A stretch of DNA of 64,000 bases from Nocardia sp. BMG111209 (GCF_000381925.1 NZ_KB907308.1:868001-932000); one strand, 5' to 3'. Positions 25,372 to 34,367 are shown, counted from the first letter of the stretch. A program made the numbers and translations. The notes: a model not told the origin generated them from the sequence alone.

Positions 25372-28158
25372 ATGATTCCGTTGCGGCGCTACCGCTTCCA
25401 TCAGGTACTGACCATCCCGGCGGCACCCGACGAGAACCCGGCCACCCACTCCGGGCACCTGTTCGCCGCGCTGGTGGCGGCACACGACCGGATGGCGCCG
25501 ACCCCCGGCGCCGGTATCGCGGTGGCCTGGGAACGCACCGGTCCCGGACACCGGTTGCGGGTGCTCGTCGGCGGTTGTCCCTGGTTCCCCTGGGCCGAAG
25601 GCGAATCCACGGAGCCGGTGCCGATCCGCTATCCACCCGGCAGTACCGCGATCGCCGTGGATACCGCGGCGGTGCTGGCGGACTGGACCGGCCTGCCGAA
25701 CTGGTTGCGCTGCACGGCCCGCATCGACGCACTGTGGTCACCGGAGGGGGCCGCCCCGCCCGCACGCGGATGTTTCGAGGACCACATCGCTCATGTGCCC
25801 GGCGAATTCGTCTGGCTGGTGGTCGCCGAACCGGCGCCGGCGGCCGAGGTCGAGGCCGAACTGCGTGACCTGGCCGCCCGGCTACCCCGGCTGCGTGCGC
25901 GCGAACACACCGAAATCGACCGAGTGGCACTGCACCGCGACGAGTTCCGCTATCGCGAACTGGTACGCGCGCAGTCGGCCGGGCTGTGGTCGGTGCACGT
26001 CCTCGTCGGCGGGCACGATCCCGACCGGACCCGGTCCGCCGCCGCCCTGCTGTGCGGCGCCGCCGATCTCGACCGGTTTCCGTATGTCCTGCGCCCGACC
26101 GGAGCCACCGGCACGCTCACCGAGATCCACGACAGTGCAACGGTTTCCACCGCGGAGTTCCGCAGTCCGTTCCTCGCCGGCACCGAGGTGGTCGCGGCTC
26201 TGGCCCGGCCGCCCCAGCGCGAACTGCCCGGAATCCGGGCCGTGGATCCGATCCGCTTCGACGTCACCCCCGAACGCGACGACGGTATCCCCCTGGGCGA
26301 GATACTCGACGAGGCCGATCGCCGGGTGGGCCCCTTCCGCATCGGCCTGGACACGATCAACCGCCACGGCTTCGTCGCGGGCGCGACCGGGTCGGGTAAA
26401 TCGCAGACCGTCCGGCATCTGCTGGAAGGTCTTGCCGCCGAAAGCATTCCGTGGCTGGTGATCGAACCGGCCAAGGCCGAGTACGCGGGCATGGCCGGCC
26501 GGATCACCACCGTCTCGACAGCGGTGATCCGGCCCGGCGCGAGCGACGAGGTGCCGGTCGGACTCGGACCGCTGGAACCGGAGCCCGGCTTCCCGTTGCA
26601 GACCCACATCGACCTCATCCGAGCCCTGTTCCTGGCGGCCTTCGACGCGGTCGATCCGTTCCCGCAGGTGCTGGCGCACGCACTGACCCGCTGCTACACC
26701 GACCTCGGCTGGGACACCGTGCTCGGCGAACCGGTGCACGACGACGTCCGGCCGCGCTACCCCACCCTCGCCGACCTCCAGACCACCGCGCTGTCGGTGG
26801 TGGAGGGAATCGGCTACGGCCGCGAGGTGGCCGACAACGTCCGGGGATTCATCACCGTCCGGATCGGCGCCCTGCGGCTCGGCACCCCCGGCCGGTTCTT
26901 CGAGGCCGCGTACCCGCTCGACATCGGCGAATTGCTGCGGCGCAACACGGTTTTCGAACTCGAGGACATCGGCAACGACGCCGACAAGGCGTTCTTCATC
27001 GGTGTCGTCCTCATCCGCCTGGCGGAGCATCTGCGCGTACATCGGCACGACGGCAACGGATTACGGCACGTATTGGTGATCGAGGAGGCGCACCGGCTGC
27101 TGCGCCGCGCCGAGCCCGGCACGATGACCGCGCACGCCGTGGAACTGTTCACCGCGCTGCTGGCCGAGATCCGCGCCTACGGCGAGGGCATCGTGGTCGT
27201 CGAGCAGATTCCGGCGAAGATCGCCGTCGACGTCGTCAAGAACACGGCGTACAAGATCATGCATCGGCTCCCCGCCGCCGACGACCGCGACATCGTCGGC
27301 GCCACCATGAATCTGACGGAGAGCCAGTCGCGCCAGGTGGTATCGCTACCCCCCGGCCGCGCCGCCGTGTTCACCGACGGCATGGACCGGCCGGTCCGCA
27401 TCGCGGTGCCGCTGGGGCAGCATCGCGAGGACCCGACCCGCGCAGTCCGCACGGTCGCCGTCATCGGCCCCGCCGCGACCGAGCCGCTGCTACTGCGAGA
27501 TCTGCACCGCGCCCGCCGAATCGCCCAGGACGCGCGCCTGGCACTCTGGCTGGAACTGGTATTGCTGGCCCATCTGATCGGCCGTCCGTGGCCTCGCCCC
27601 ACCGCGCGATGGCGGACGGACCTCACCCACCGCCACTCGCCCCGGTTGCTCACAGCCGCCGTCCATCACGGATTCCACGCCGCCGTGGAACTCCGCTACG
27701 CCGGCCTGTGCGGGTACTACCAGCCCGAACACCTCGTCGAACACCTCCACGCCGCCGCGTCCGCCGCACTCGACGGTGCCACGGACATCTGCCCCACAGG
27801 CGAAACCCGCTGGCAAGCAGGACGATTCCGCTGGGGAGATGTGGACCGTGCTCTGCACGACGCGGATTCGGCACACGAGGGACCCCATCCGGACACCCCC
27901 ACCTGGCTGCAACGCGGCCTGCACCTGCCGGGCGCGACCATCCGGGAACAGCAGGCCGCCCTGCACGCCCATCCGGACACCTGGGCCGATCCCACGATCG
28001 TGATCGGCCCGGCCCCCACCGCCCTCACCCTCGCCCTGACCAGGCTGAGCCTCGCACCCGACCCCGAACAGCGATTGCGCGATGCCACCGCCCACCTGTC
28101 CCCCGCCCATCGCTGGCCGCTGGCACTGCTCGCCGAACCCACCCGGAGGCCGGCATGA
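25372..28158 (+). CDS. HerA/VirB4-like (DUF87-type) P-loop ATPase
   Basis: 928 aa. Walker A is GATGSGKS at 337-344 and Walker B is HVLVIEEAHRLL near 566-577, followed by IPAKIAVDVVKNTAYKIMHR and a sensor-like segment ESQSRQVVSLPPGRAAVF, all as in HerA/DUF87 hexameric translocases. About 330 N-terminal and 230 C-terminal residues are not recognised. HerA proteins pump DNA and act in repair or in anti-phage systems with nucleases, while VirB4 relatives power secretion. Its stop overlaps the next start by ATGA. The partner with a broken P-loop upstream suggests a paired active/inactive ATPase assembly. Confidence 0.82.
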   Translation: MIPLRRYRFHQVLTIPAAPDENPATHSGHLFAALVAAHDRMAPTPGAGIAVAWERTGPGHRLRVLVGGCPWFPWAEGESTEPVPIRYPPGSTAIAVDTAAVLADWTGLPNWLRCTARIDALWSPEGAAPPARGCFEDHIAHVPGEFVWLVVAEPAPAAEVEAELRDLAARLPRLRAREHTEIDRVALHRDEFRYRELVRAQSAGLWSVHVLVGGHDPDRTRSAAALLCGAADLDRFPYVLRPTGATGTLTEIHDSATVSTAEFRSPFLAGTEVVAALARPPQRELPGIRAVDPIRFDVTPERDDGIPLGEILDEADRRVGPFRIGLDTINRHGFVAGATGSGKSQTVRHLLEGLAAESIPWLVIEPAKAEYAGMAGRITTVSTAVIRPGASDEVPVGLGPLEPEPGFPLQTHIDLIRALFLAAFDAVDPFPQVLAHALTRCYTDLGWDTVLGEPVHDDVRPRYPTLADLQTTALSVVEGIGYGREVADNVRGFITVRIGALRLGTPGRFFEAAYPLDIGELLRRNTVFELEDIGNDADKAFFIGVVLIRLAEHLRVHRHDGNGLRHVLVIEEAHRLLRRAEPGTMTAHAVELFTALLAEIRAYGEGIVVVEQIPAKIAVDVVKNTAYKIMHRLPAADDRDIVGATMNLTESQSRQVVSLPPGRAAVFTDGMDRPVRIAVPLGQHREDPTRAVRTVAVIGPAATEPLLLRDLHRARRIAQDARLALWLELVLLAHLIGRPWPRPTARWRTDLTHRHSPRLLTAAVHHGFHAAVELRYAGLCGYYQPEHLVEHLHAAASAALDGATDICPTGETRWQAGRFRWGDVDRALHDADSAHEGPHPDTPTWLQRGLHLPGATIREQQAALHAHPDTWADPTIVIGPAPTALTLALTRLSLAPDPEQRLRDATAHLSPAHRWPLALLAEPTRRPA

Positions 28159-29984
28159 GCATCGAATCCCACGACAAACCGGAAAGTGTTGCGCCGGAAC
28201 CGGAATCAGAACCGAAGGATACGGACGACCTCCACGACAGCAATACGATATTCGAGTTCGACGGATCGGCCGAGGCCGAGGAGGCACCGAGCCCCGCCGG
28301 GCCGGGCCCGAGCCGCCCCGCGTCGCCCGACGCCGTCCCCGGTGCGGATCGGAGCGCCGAGCCCGAAACCGGCAGCCGCCGTGCAGCATTCGGGCCCCGC
28401 GGCCCAACCTTGCCTGAGATCGGCGTACCGGCCTCACCCGAAACCGGCCGTGCTGCCCGATTCGACACAGGCACCGAGACAGGTGGTTTCGACGGGCCGG
28501 CCACCGGCGGTCTTCCGGAGCAGAAGGCCGGTTACTCGGGATCGCCCGAGATCGGCGTACCGGCCACACCGGAGATCGACCAGTCCGGGCAGCAGTCCGA
28601 CACCGGCGACCTGGACCCGCGTGGAACCGACACTTCTGCCACAGCCGACACCGACCCGCAGGACCGGGTCGGGATCGACGACCTCGCACCTCCCGGCACC
28701 GACGGGAGCAGCCGGTCCGAGGCCGACGGCCCCGATCGGGTCGAGCAGCACAGCCCGGATCCGGCCGAGTCCGGCGAGGCAGACGCGCGAAATCGGTTCA
28801 GCGACAGCGATAGCGACCGCAGCGCCGGGGACAGCGATGACGGCCGCATACGAACGGCCGATTTCGCCGCCGCCCTCGAACGAGCCGGCGCGTTCGCGGA
28901 CCACTCCCGTCGGCCCGCCGACACCGCGCCGGAACCACGGGAACTCGCGGTGGCGACCGTGCTCGATCGGTACGGCGTGCGTACGCCGGAGGGGCGGGCC
29001 GCGGTGGAACGGGTCCACGATGTGATCACGGAACACCTTGCGCCACTGATCACCTACGGCACGATGAAGATTCTCGACGCCGCACGGGCCGCGGTGGCCG
29101 AGCATCCCGACACCCGCGTGGTCTTCCTCGGCCGCGACGGGCATTCGCTCGCCTTGGCCGCCAACGAGCTGGACCCGGAGTTCTTCCGCCGGCACTGCAC
29201 CGAGGTCACGGTGTCGAGAGTCCTGGCCGACGCCTCGTTGCAGGATCTCGAACAGCATTCCGGCAGAGAGTTTCCCGAGGTGGAAGCGTTCCGGAGCGCG
29301 CGCGACAAGGTCGAGGTCGACGACATTCCGGGCTCCCGAGCACAACTGACGAACTACCTCGAAGGCCGCGGCGTACCTGTGGCCGACCCCGGCAGCCGAA
29401 TCCTGCTGATCGACACCAGTTTCAACGGCACTGTCCAGGAGCTGTTGTCGGCAGAGTACCCCGACGTGCACTTCGAAGGTCACTACCTGTTCCACGCCGA
29501 ATCCCCGGACGATCCGCATCCGGGCACCAAAACCGGTCATCTGCTGCACATCTCGGCCGACGGGTCGAGACCGGCCGACGTGTTCGCGAGCACCTTCTCC
29601 CACAAGGACGCAGTTCTCGCCGTGGAGCACATGCTGCGCGGCCCGCTGTCGAAGGCCGTCCGATTCGATGCCGACGGGCTGCCGGAGCAGCGTCCGGAGG
29701 CGCCGATCACCGGACTGGATCACCGAGCGCTGGCCCCGGAATACCGCGACGAGGCGGTACGACGGGCAGCCCTCGACATCGCACAGGTCGCGGTCGCCCA
29801 GCACGCCGAGCGGTTCGCGGACCGGGTATCCGGCCCGCCGCGGCCCCCCGGCCTGCCGTCCGCTGCGGCGCGGACCGCTGAGCAGGTGCGATCATGGAGG
29901 GAGGGCCGCGACACCGTCGATCCCACCCTCCGAACTGTGCTGGATTCGTTCGTGCGACGCTCCGATCGGCCTCCCGCCGGTTGA
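28155..29984 (+). CDS. Disordered acidic N-terminus with HAD-like C-terminal domain
   Basis: 609 aa. Residues 1 to about 235 are low-complexity and rich in Asp, Glu, Pro, Ser and Gly, with an imperfect repeat (PEIGVPASPETG, later PEIGVPATPEID). The folded part starts near 265. VVFLGRDGHSLAL and ILLIDTSFNGTVQELL look like the nucleophile and second-Asp loops of a HAD-like hydrolase, similar to proteins of the COG5610 kind, with VEHMLRGPLSKAV later on. The first motif is LGRDG rather than DxDGT, so phosphatase activity is uncertain. Translationally coupled to the ATPase (ATGA). Confidence 0.6.
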   Translation: MSIESHDKPESVAPEPESEPKDTDDLHDSNTIFEFDGSAEAEEAPSPAGPGPSRPASPDAVPGADRSAEPETGSRRAAFGPRGPTLPEIGVPASPETGRAARFDTGTETGGFDGPATGGLPEQKAGYSGSPEIGVPATPEIDQSGQQSDTGDLDPRGTDTSATADTDPQDRVGIDDLAPPGTDGSSRSEADGPDRVEQHSPDPAESGEADARNRFSDSDSDRSAGDSDDGRIRTADFAAALERAGAFADHSRRPADTAPEPRELAVATVLDRYGVRTPEGRAAVERVHDVITEHLAPLITYGTMKILDAARAAVAEHPDTRVVFLGRDGHSLALAANELDPEFFRRHCTEVTVSRVLADASLQDLEQHSGREFPEVEAFRSARDKVEVDDIPGSRAQLTNYLEGRGVPVADPGSRILLIDTSFNGTVQELLSAEYPDVHFEGHYLFHAESPDDPHPGTKTGHLLHISADGSRPADVFASTFSHKDAVLAVEHMLRGPLSKAVRFDADGLPEQRPEAPITGLDHRALAPEYRDEAVRRAALDIAQVAVAQHAERFADRVSGPPRPPGLPSAAARTAEQVRSWREGRDTVDPTLRTVLDSFVRRSDRPPAG

Positions 29985-30039
29985 CCGGGCAGACGTCACA
30001 GAGATGCAGAGCCGAACCGACCGCCGGAAGGAACCGACC

Positions 30040-31044
30040 ATGGGTGATATCGAGGACGAAGCGAACGAGCCCCCCGAGCCGATCGGGTCCGCCTGGTCGT
30101 CGCTGCTGGATTTCGCGGACCGCTACCGCACGCTCGGCTTCGGCCCGCTCGCCGACCAATTGCGCGGCGGGGGTCCGCCGCTACCACCCCTGCGTGGCAC
30201 CCCCGTGATCATCGACACCGATATCGGCGGCGACCCGGACGACGCGATCGCGGTCACCTGCGCGGCCCGCGGTGTGCCCGAATTGGCGCTGGTGCTCACC
30301 GCGGACGAGAACCATGGTCAGCGGGCACGTTTCGCGCGCCATGTGCTCGATCTCCACGGCCGGGCCGAGGTGCCGGTGGTCGCCGGGGCCGATCTGGGCA
30401 ACATCCGGTACTACTGCGTCGAGGACCTGATCCCGCCGGATATACCCGGCCAGCGCGATGATCCGATCGCCGCCGTCCGCGCGGTGTGCGCCGCGACCGA
30501 CGGCCCGGTGCGCTGGGTCGGCATGGGCCCGCTGACCAACCTGGCCCGAATCCTCGACGCCGCACCGGAATTGGCGCCACGCCTGGTGATCACCCAGATG
30601 GGCGGCGCGATCGCCTATCGCGATCCGGCCAAGGCGGAACACAACTTCCGGCTCGATCCCGCCGCCGCGAGTTTCGTGGTCGGCCACGCCGTTCACCTGT
30701 TCCTGATGTTGTCCGACACGACCTTCACCCCGGAGATCGAGATCGACCGGGACAGCGAGCTCTACAAGCGGCTCGCCGCCACCGACGCCCCGGAGTGGGC
30801 ACGCCTGCTCGCCACCCACCTCGACAACTGGTTCGACCGGTTCTATCCCGGTACCAGGCAACATGATCCGCTGACCCTCACCGCCGCCCTGCAATTGCCG
30901 TTCGTCGACTTCGCCCGGCGCGCAATCGTCCTGGGCGACGACGCCCGGATGCGCGTGGACCCCCGCGGTCGAAGCGTCCGCGCCTCGAGCCGGGCCGACT
31001 ACGCCGCCTTCCGCGCCTGGCTGGCCGGACAACTCGACTACTGA
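30040..31044 (+). CDS. Inosine/uridine-preferring nucleoside hydrolase family protein
   Basis: 334 aa. The calcium-binding N-terminal motif VIIDTDIGGDPDDAIAV matches the DTDxGxDDA signature of nucleoside hydrolases, and GPLTNLARIL plus QMGGAI match family loops. The later acidic/His site appears as AEHNFRLDPAAA, a common variant. These enzymes cleave N-ribosidic bonds of nucleosides; relatives act on NAD-like molecules. The ATG at 30040 follows GGAAGGAACC. It lies 55 bp after the HAD-like gene on the same strand, so a metabolic or toxic effector role within the group is possible. Confidence 0.82.
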   Translation: MGDIEDEANEPPEPIGSAWSSLLDFADRYRTLGFGPLADQLRGGGPPLPPLRGTPVIIDTDIGGDPDDAIAVTCAARGVPELALVLTADENHGQRARFARHVLDLHGRAEVPVVAGADLGNIRYYCVEDLIPPDIPGQRDDPIAAVRAVCAATDGPVRWVGMGPLTNLARILDAAPELAPRLVITQMGGAIAYRDPAKAEHNFRLDPAAASFVVGHAVHLFLMLSDTTFTPEIEIDRDSELYKRLAATDAPEWARLLATHLDNWFDRFYPGTRQHDPLTLTAALQLPFVDFARRAIVLGDDARMRVDPRGRSVRASSRADYAAFRAWLAGQLDY

Positions 31045-31055
31045 CCGCCCGCTCG

Positions 31056-31184
31056 TCACCGCGCTCGCGCCCGGCGCCGCACGAACCACACGACGAGAAG
31101 CGAATTCACCACGACGGCAACGATCAGCGTCGTGGTACTGCCCCTGCGCCACCAGGCCGGGCCCTGCCTACGGTGTCGTCCCAT
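31056..31184 (-). CDS. Small single-pass membrane protein, hypothetical
   Basis: 42 aa on the opposite strand between the nucleoside hydrolase and SLOG genes. It has a basic N-terminus (MGRHRRQGPAWWRRG), one hydrophobic segment (TTTLIVAVVVNSLLVVWFV) and a basic tail. The ATG at 31184 follows GGGAGACAGCG, a good ribosome site. The hydrophobic segment, charge pattern and ribosome site support it; homology is unknown. It is divergent from the SLOG gene. Confidence 0.5.
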   Translation of the reverse strand: MGRHRRQGPAWWRRGSTTTLIVAVVVNSLLVVWFVRRRARAR

Positions 31185-31356
31185 CGCTGTCTCCCGACGT
31201 CTTCCCGTGTGGATGAACCGAAATCGCCGGCCGACGAGCAGGCCGGTCCGGACGTGCACGACGCTACGCCGCGCGAACCGGGAAAACGCGTGGGAGTTTT
31301 CGAGGGGCACGAACCGAATATTCTGCCGCTGCATGCGTTTCTGCGGCCTCCGGGCC

Positions 31357-32319
31357 ATGATCTACGACATGGCAACCTCGCACACCGCGACACCGCTGCA
31401 TCGGGCCCTGGAACAACACGGTCGCCTCGAACGGCGCCTGTCCGTCGAGACCGTGGCGGCCGGTCGAGCGGATGTCCTCGACGCTCTCACCGGCGGCCGG
31501 CAACTCGAGGCGAACGAGCGATTGCGATTGGCGCGCTGGGTGGTACCGCAGCTGCACCATCAGATCGCACGTCTGTCCGACAAGGCCGATCGCCGCATCG
31601 CGCAGGTGGTTCTGGCCTCCGAGCCCGAATTCGAACGCCTCAAGGTCTCGCTACGCCTCGATCACGTCAGGGAGAACGATCACGATTTCAGCGACGACCA
31701 GTTCCGAGTGCGGCGCAGCGCCGTACTCGCCCAGCTCGCGGCCGGGCTGCAGAGCGCGTATTGGGATGTAGCGGCGCCGACCGTCTTCATCGGTGGCAGC
31801 TACGCCGATCCGGCATGGGACTCGATCGCGGAGGAGGTCGGACACGCGCTGGCCGATCAGCCGGTCCGGCTGATCGCCGCCATGTCCGATCCCGGCATCC
31901 ACATCAGCTACGGCATGGAGAAGGCCCGGATTGCCGGTGGCCGTTACGAATCGCCTCGAGCACGCCTGTTCGGACGATACGACTCGCCCCGGCACACCCG
32001 CGCCCGCCAGCCTTACGGTGCATGCGACTATCTGCACGGCACTCGCGAATCCGTCCGCGTACATCTGCTGGCCCAGTCGAACCTGGTCCTGCTGTTCGGC
32101 GGCGGTCCCGGCACGGAGTCGGAGGCACGGCTGGCCGAGCGCTTCGAGAAGCCCATCATTCCACTGGGTTTCACGCACGGGACCGCCGGACAGTGGTGGC
32201 GATCGCACCACGACCCGGCCGATCCGGACAGTTACCACCGGCTCGGCAGCCCGGATCTGCGAACCGCCATCGCCGCCACCGTCCGGTTGATCTCCCGGCA
32301 CACCCTGTCGGTCGGTTGA
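31357..32319 (+). CDS. SLOG/LOG-like Rossmann-fold nucleotide-binding protein
   Basis: 320 aa from ATG 31357; ATG 31369 is equally possible and neither has a clear ribosome site. The N-terminal about 125 residues are helical and unrecognised. The C-terminal domain opens with TVFIGGSYADPAWDSIAEEV and carries VLLFGGGPGTESEARLAERF then KPIIPLGF, matching the SLOG/LOG phosphate-binding turn (PGGxGTxxE in LOG). SLOG domains sense or cleave nucleotides in conflict systems. It follows the nucleoside hydrolase by 312 bp. A cytokinin-activating LOG role is less likely given the extension and altered motif. Confidence 0.7.
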   Translation: MIYDMATSHTATPLHRALEQHGRLERRLSVETVAAGRADVLDALTGGRQLEANERLRLARWVVPQLHHQIARLSDKADRRIAQVVLASEPEFERLKVSLRLDHVRENDHDFSDDQFRVRRSAVLAQLAAGLQSAYWDVAAPTVFIGGSYADPAWDSIAEEVGHALADQPVRLIAAMSDPGIHISYGMEKARIAGGRYESPRARLFGRYDSPRHTRARQPYGACDYLHGTRESVRVHLLAQSNLVLLFGGGPGTESEARLAERFEKPIIPLGFTHGTAGQWWRSHHDPADPDSYHRLGSPDLRTAIAATVRLISRHTLSVG

Positions 32320-32388
32320 GAATGCTGCCCAGTGTGGCGGCGACGGTATTCCGGCGAACTGCACCGGTGGCCAGGTGCCCGGCGCCGC

Positions 32389-32724
32389 TCACTCGCGCCG
32401 CGGCGGCTGCCCACCCCGTGGCAGTTCCGGCCCGATCGCGACGAGGCTGCCGGGCCGGCGCCCACGGCCCCAGCCGATCTCGCGGCGGTAGCGGCCCACC
32501 TGGTCCTCCGGGATCGCCTGCTCCGGGGTCAGCGGGGTCACCTGGGGTGCGACGTAGAGGGCGTCGGTGGGGCAGTACGCCTCGCACATGAAGCAGGTCT
32601 GGCAGTCGGATTGTCGTGCGATCGAGGGGATTCCGCTGTCGGTGCGATCGAAGACCGAGGTGGGGCAGACGTCGACGCACTTGTCGCAGGCGATGCAGTC
32701 GTCCGCGCGAACCAGCTCGATCAT
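32389..32724 (-). CDS. 4Fe-4S dicluster ferredoxin, AprB-like
   Basis: 111 aa with two cluster motifs: CIACDKCVDVCP and CQTCFMCEAYCP, then a short basic tail. It overlaps the preceding flavoprotein stop by ATGA and is the last gene of the sulfur operon, so it is probably the electron partner of that flavoprotein, as AprB is to AprA. The start ATG at 32724 (MIELVRADDCIACD) is fixed by this coupling. Confidence 0.88.
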   Translation of the reverse strand: MIELVRADDCIACDKCVDVCPTSVFDRTDSGIPSIARQSDCQTCFMCEAYCPTDALYVAPQVTPLTPEQAIPEDQVGRYRREIGWGRGRRPGSLVAIGPELPRGGQPPRRE

Positions 32725-34304
32725 CACGCCACCGCCGCGAGCGCGTCCGCGGCGGCCCACACCCGATCCGTCCCACCGGACAGGATGTGGTGGTGCTGGG
32801 CCGGGTCCTGATCCGGATGGTCCTCGCGCTTGCTCATGCCCCGGGATTCGGTGCGGCGCAACGCCGATTCGTACATCAGGCGGCCGACGGCGGTGACGGC
32901 GGCGGCCTCGCGGGCGCGCACCCGCTCGGCGCCGGTGGCGCCGGAAAGGTTGTGCACCACCAGTTCCCACAGCAGGTCGAGGCGGTCCCGGGACAGCAGC
33001 AGGCGGTCGCCGTGGCGGAGGTAGTTCTTGTCCAGCGGCAGCAGTTCCGATTGGGCGCCGGCCAATACGTCCGCCGAGCGCAGGGTGCCGGTACCCGCCG
33101 GGTGCAGGCCGGCCCGTCCGACGCCGTGGACCGCGGCGGGATCGGGCCGGCCGGAGCGGCGGGCGAAGGCGGCGGCGCCGCGGCCGGCCCAGGTGCCCGA
33201 GGACATCGCCCAGGCCGAATTGTGGCTGCCGCCACCGGTGAAACCGCCGCAGATGCGTTCGCGGGTGGCGACGTCACCGGCGGCGTACAGGCCCGCGACG
33301 GTGGTCGCGCAGTCGTCGGCGACGATGTCGAGTCCGCCCGTGCCGCGCACGGTGCCCTCCGCGAGCAGGTCCACCTCGAAGCGGTCGGTGAACGGGTTGA
33401 TGCCGCGCCGGTCGAACTGCAGGAAGAAGTTCGGCTGGCCGACGCGCATCTGCCGCTGCACGGTCTCGTCGGCGCGGTCGAGTTGCGCGAAAACCGGTTC
33501 CGACAACAGGGTTCGCGCGATCACCGACCGGCCCTGCTGGGAGCCCGCGCCCTCCAGCACCCGGCCGTCGGCGTGGAAGAAGGTGGCATAGCCGTAGTAC
33601 GCGGTCTTGGTGATGGTGGAACCCTTCGGCGCGATGCCGTAGGCGTTGGAGAACTCCATGCCCGAGAAGCGCGCTCCCGCTTCGGCGGCCATCAGCGTGC
33701 CGTCCCCGGTGTCGACGTTGGTGCCCAGCGCGCGGGACAGGAATGCGCAGCCGCCGCTGGCCAGGACCACCGCGCCCGCGGTGATCCGGTACTCGTGATC
33801 GCCGTCGCGCTGCCAGCCGGCGGCGCCGCGGACCACGCCGTCGGCGTCGACCAGAAGTTCCAGTGCCGGTGCGTGATCGCGGATCTCGACGCCGAGCCGG
33901 CGCACCCACGCTCGCATCCGCCGCATGTACTCCGGACCCTGCACGCCGGTGCGGATCTGCTCCCCGGTCCGCGGATCCACCGGGAACGGGTAGCGGCCCT
34001 CGGTCGCGAGCCGATTCATGTTGGCGTAGGTCTGATCCAGCACCCGGTCCATCCAATGATGGTCGGCCAGATAGCCACCGAGGGCCTCCCGGCTCGCCTT
34101 GGCGGCGGCGCGCGCGGACGGCTCCGGCGCGACATACCAGACGCCGGTGCCGGCGGGGGCGGTCGTACCGCTGGTGCCGCAGTAGCCCTTGTCGACGAGG
34201 ATCACCTCGGCCCCGGCCTCGCGGGCATGGATCGCGGCCCAGCAGGCCGCGGGTCCGCCGCCGATGACCAGGACATCGGTACTGGCGTGCAGGTATTCGC
34301 GCAT
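32724..34304 (-). CDS. Fumarate-reductase/AprA-like FAD-dependent oxidoreductase
   Basis: 526 aa. The FAD-binding N-terminus is STDVLVIGGGPAACWAAIHA; GGFTGGGSHNSAWAMSSG near residue 390 is the FAD-binding signature of the succinate dehydrogenase/fumarate reductase/AprA flavoprotein family. The gene pairs with a dicluster ferredoxin. The ATG at 34304 follows AGGAGCAACACC. Similar flavoprotein-ferredoxin pairs accompany sulfonate-utilisation operons; it may reduce a sulfur intermediate, but true APS reductase activity should not be assumed. Confidence 0.82.
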   Translation of the reverse strand: MREYLHASTDVLVIGGGPAACWAAIHAREAGAEVILVDKGYCGTSGTTAPAGTGVWYVAPEPSARAAAKASREALGGYLADHHWMDRVLDQTYANMNRLATEGRYPFPVDPRTGEQIRTGVQGPEYMRRMRAWVRRLGVEIRDHAPALELLVDADGVVRGAAGWQRDGDHEYRITAGAVVLASGGCAFLSRALGTNVDTGDGTLMAAEAGARFSGMEFSNAYGIAPKGSTITKTAYYGYATFFHADGRVLEGAGSQQGRSVIARTLLSEPVFAQLDRADETVQRQMRVGQPNFFLQFDRRGINPFTDRFEVDLLAEGTVRGTGGLDIVADDCATTVAGLYAAGDVATRERICGGFTGGGSHNSAWAMSSGTWAGRGAAAFARRSGRPDPAAVHGVGRAGLHPAGTGTLRSADVLAGAQSELLPLDKNYLRHGDRLLLSRDRLDLLWELVVHNLSGATGAERVRAREAAAVTAVGRLMYESALRRTESRGMSKREDHPDQDPAQHHHILSGGTDRVWAAADALAAVA

Positions 34305-34367
34305 CGGTGTTGCTCCTGTCGATGGTCCGAACCCGGGCCCGGCCGCACGCCGGAACCGGAATACCGC

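Noticed and set aside
26451..28154. Upstream in-frame extension of the HAD-like gene inside the HerA-like gene
   Set aside because: It is Arg/Pro-rich and antisense-like, and the ATG at 28155 couples exactly to the ATPase stop.
28390..28590. Short repeats in the HAD-like gene as a CRISPR-like array
   Set aside because: They are degenerate, in frame with the coding sequence and lack regular spacers.
23590..32319. Interpretation as an integrative conjugative element
   Set aside because: No relaxase, single-strand binding, pilus, integrase, attachment-site repeats or replication genes are seen, and the VirD4-like protein has a broken P-loop.
31357..32319. Annotation as cytokinin-activating LOG phosphoribohydrolase
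   Set aside because: The key motif is GGGPGTESE rather than PGGxGTxxE and there is a 125-residue N-terminal extension, so only SLOG-fold membership is claimed.
32724..34304. Calling the flavoprotein/ferredoxin pair a dissimilatory APS reductase
   Set aside because: Only FAD-binding and ferredoxin motifs are visible, AprA-specific residues could not be confirmed, and no sat or dsr genes are present.
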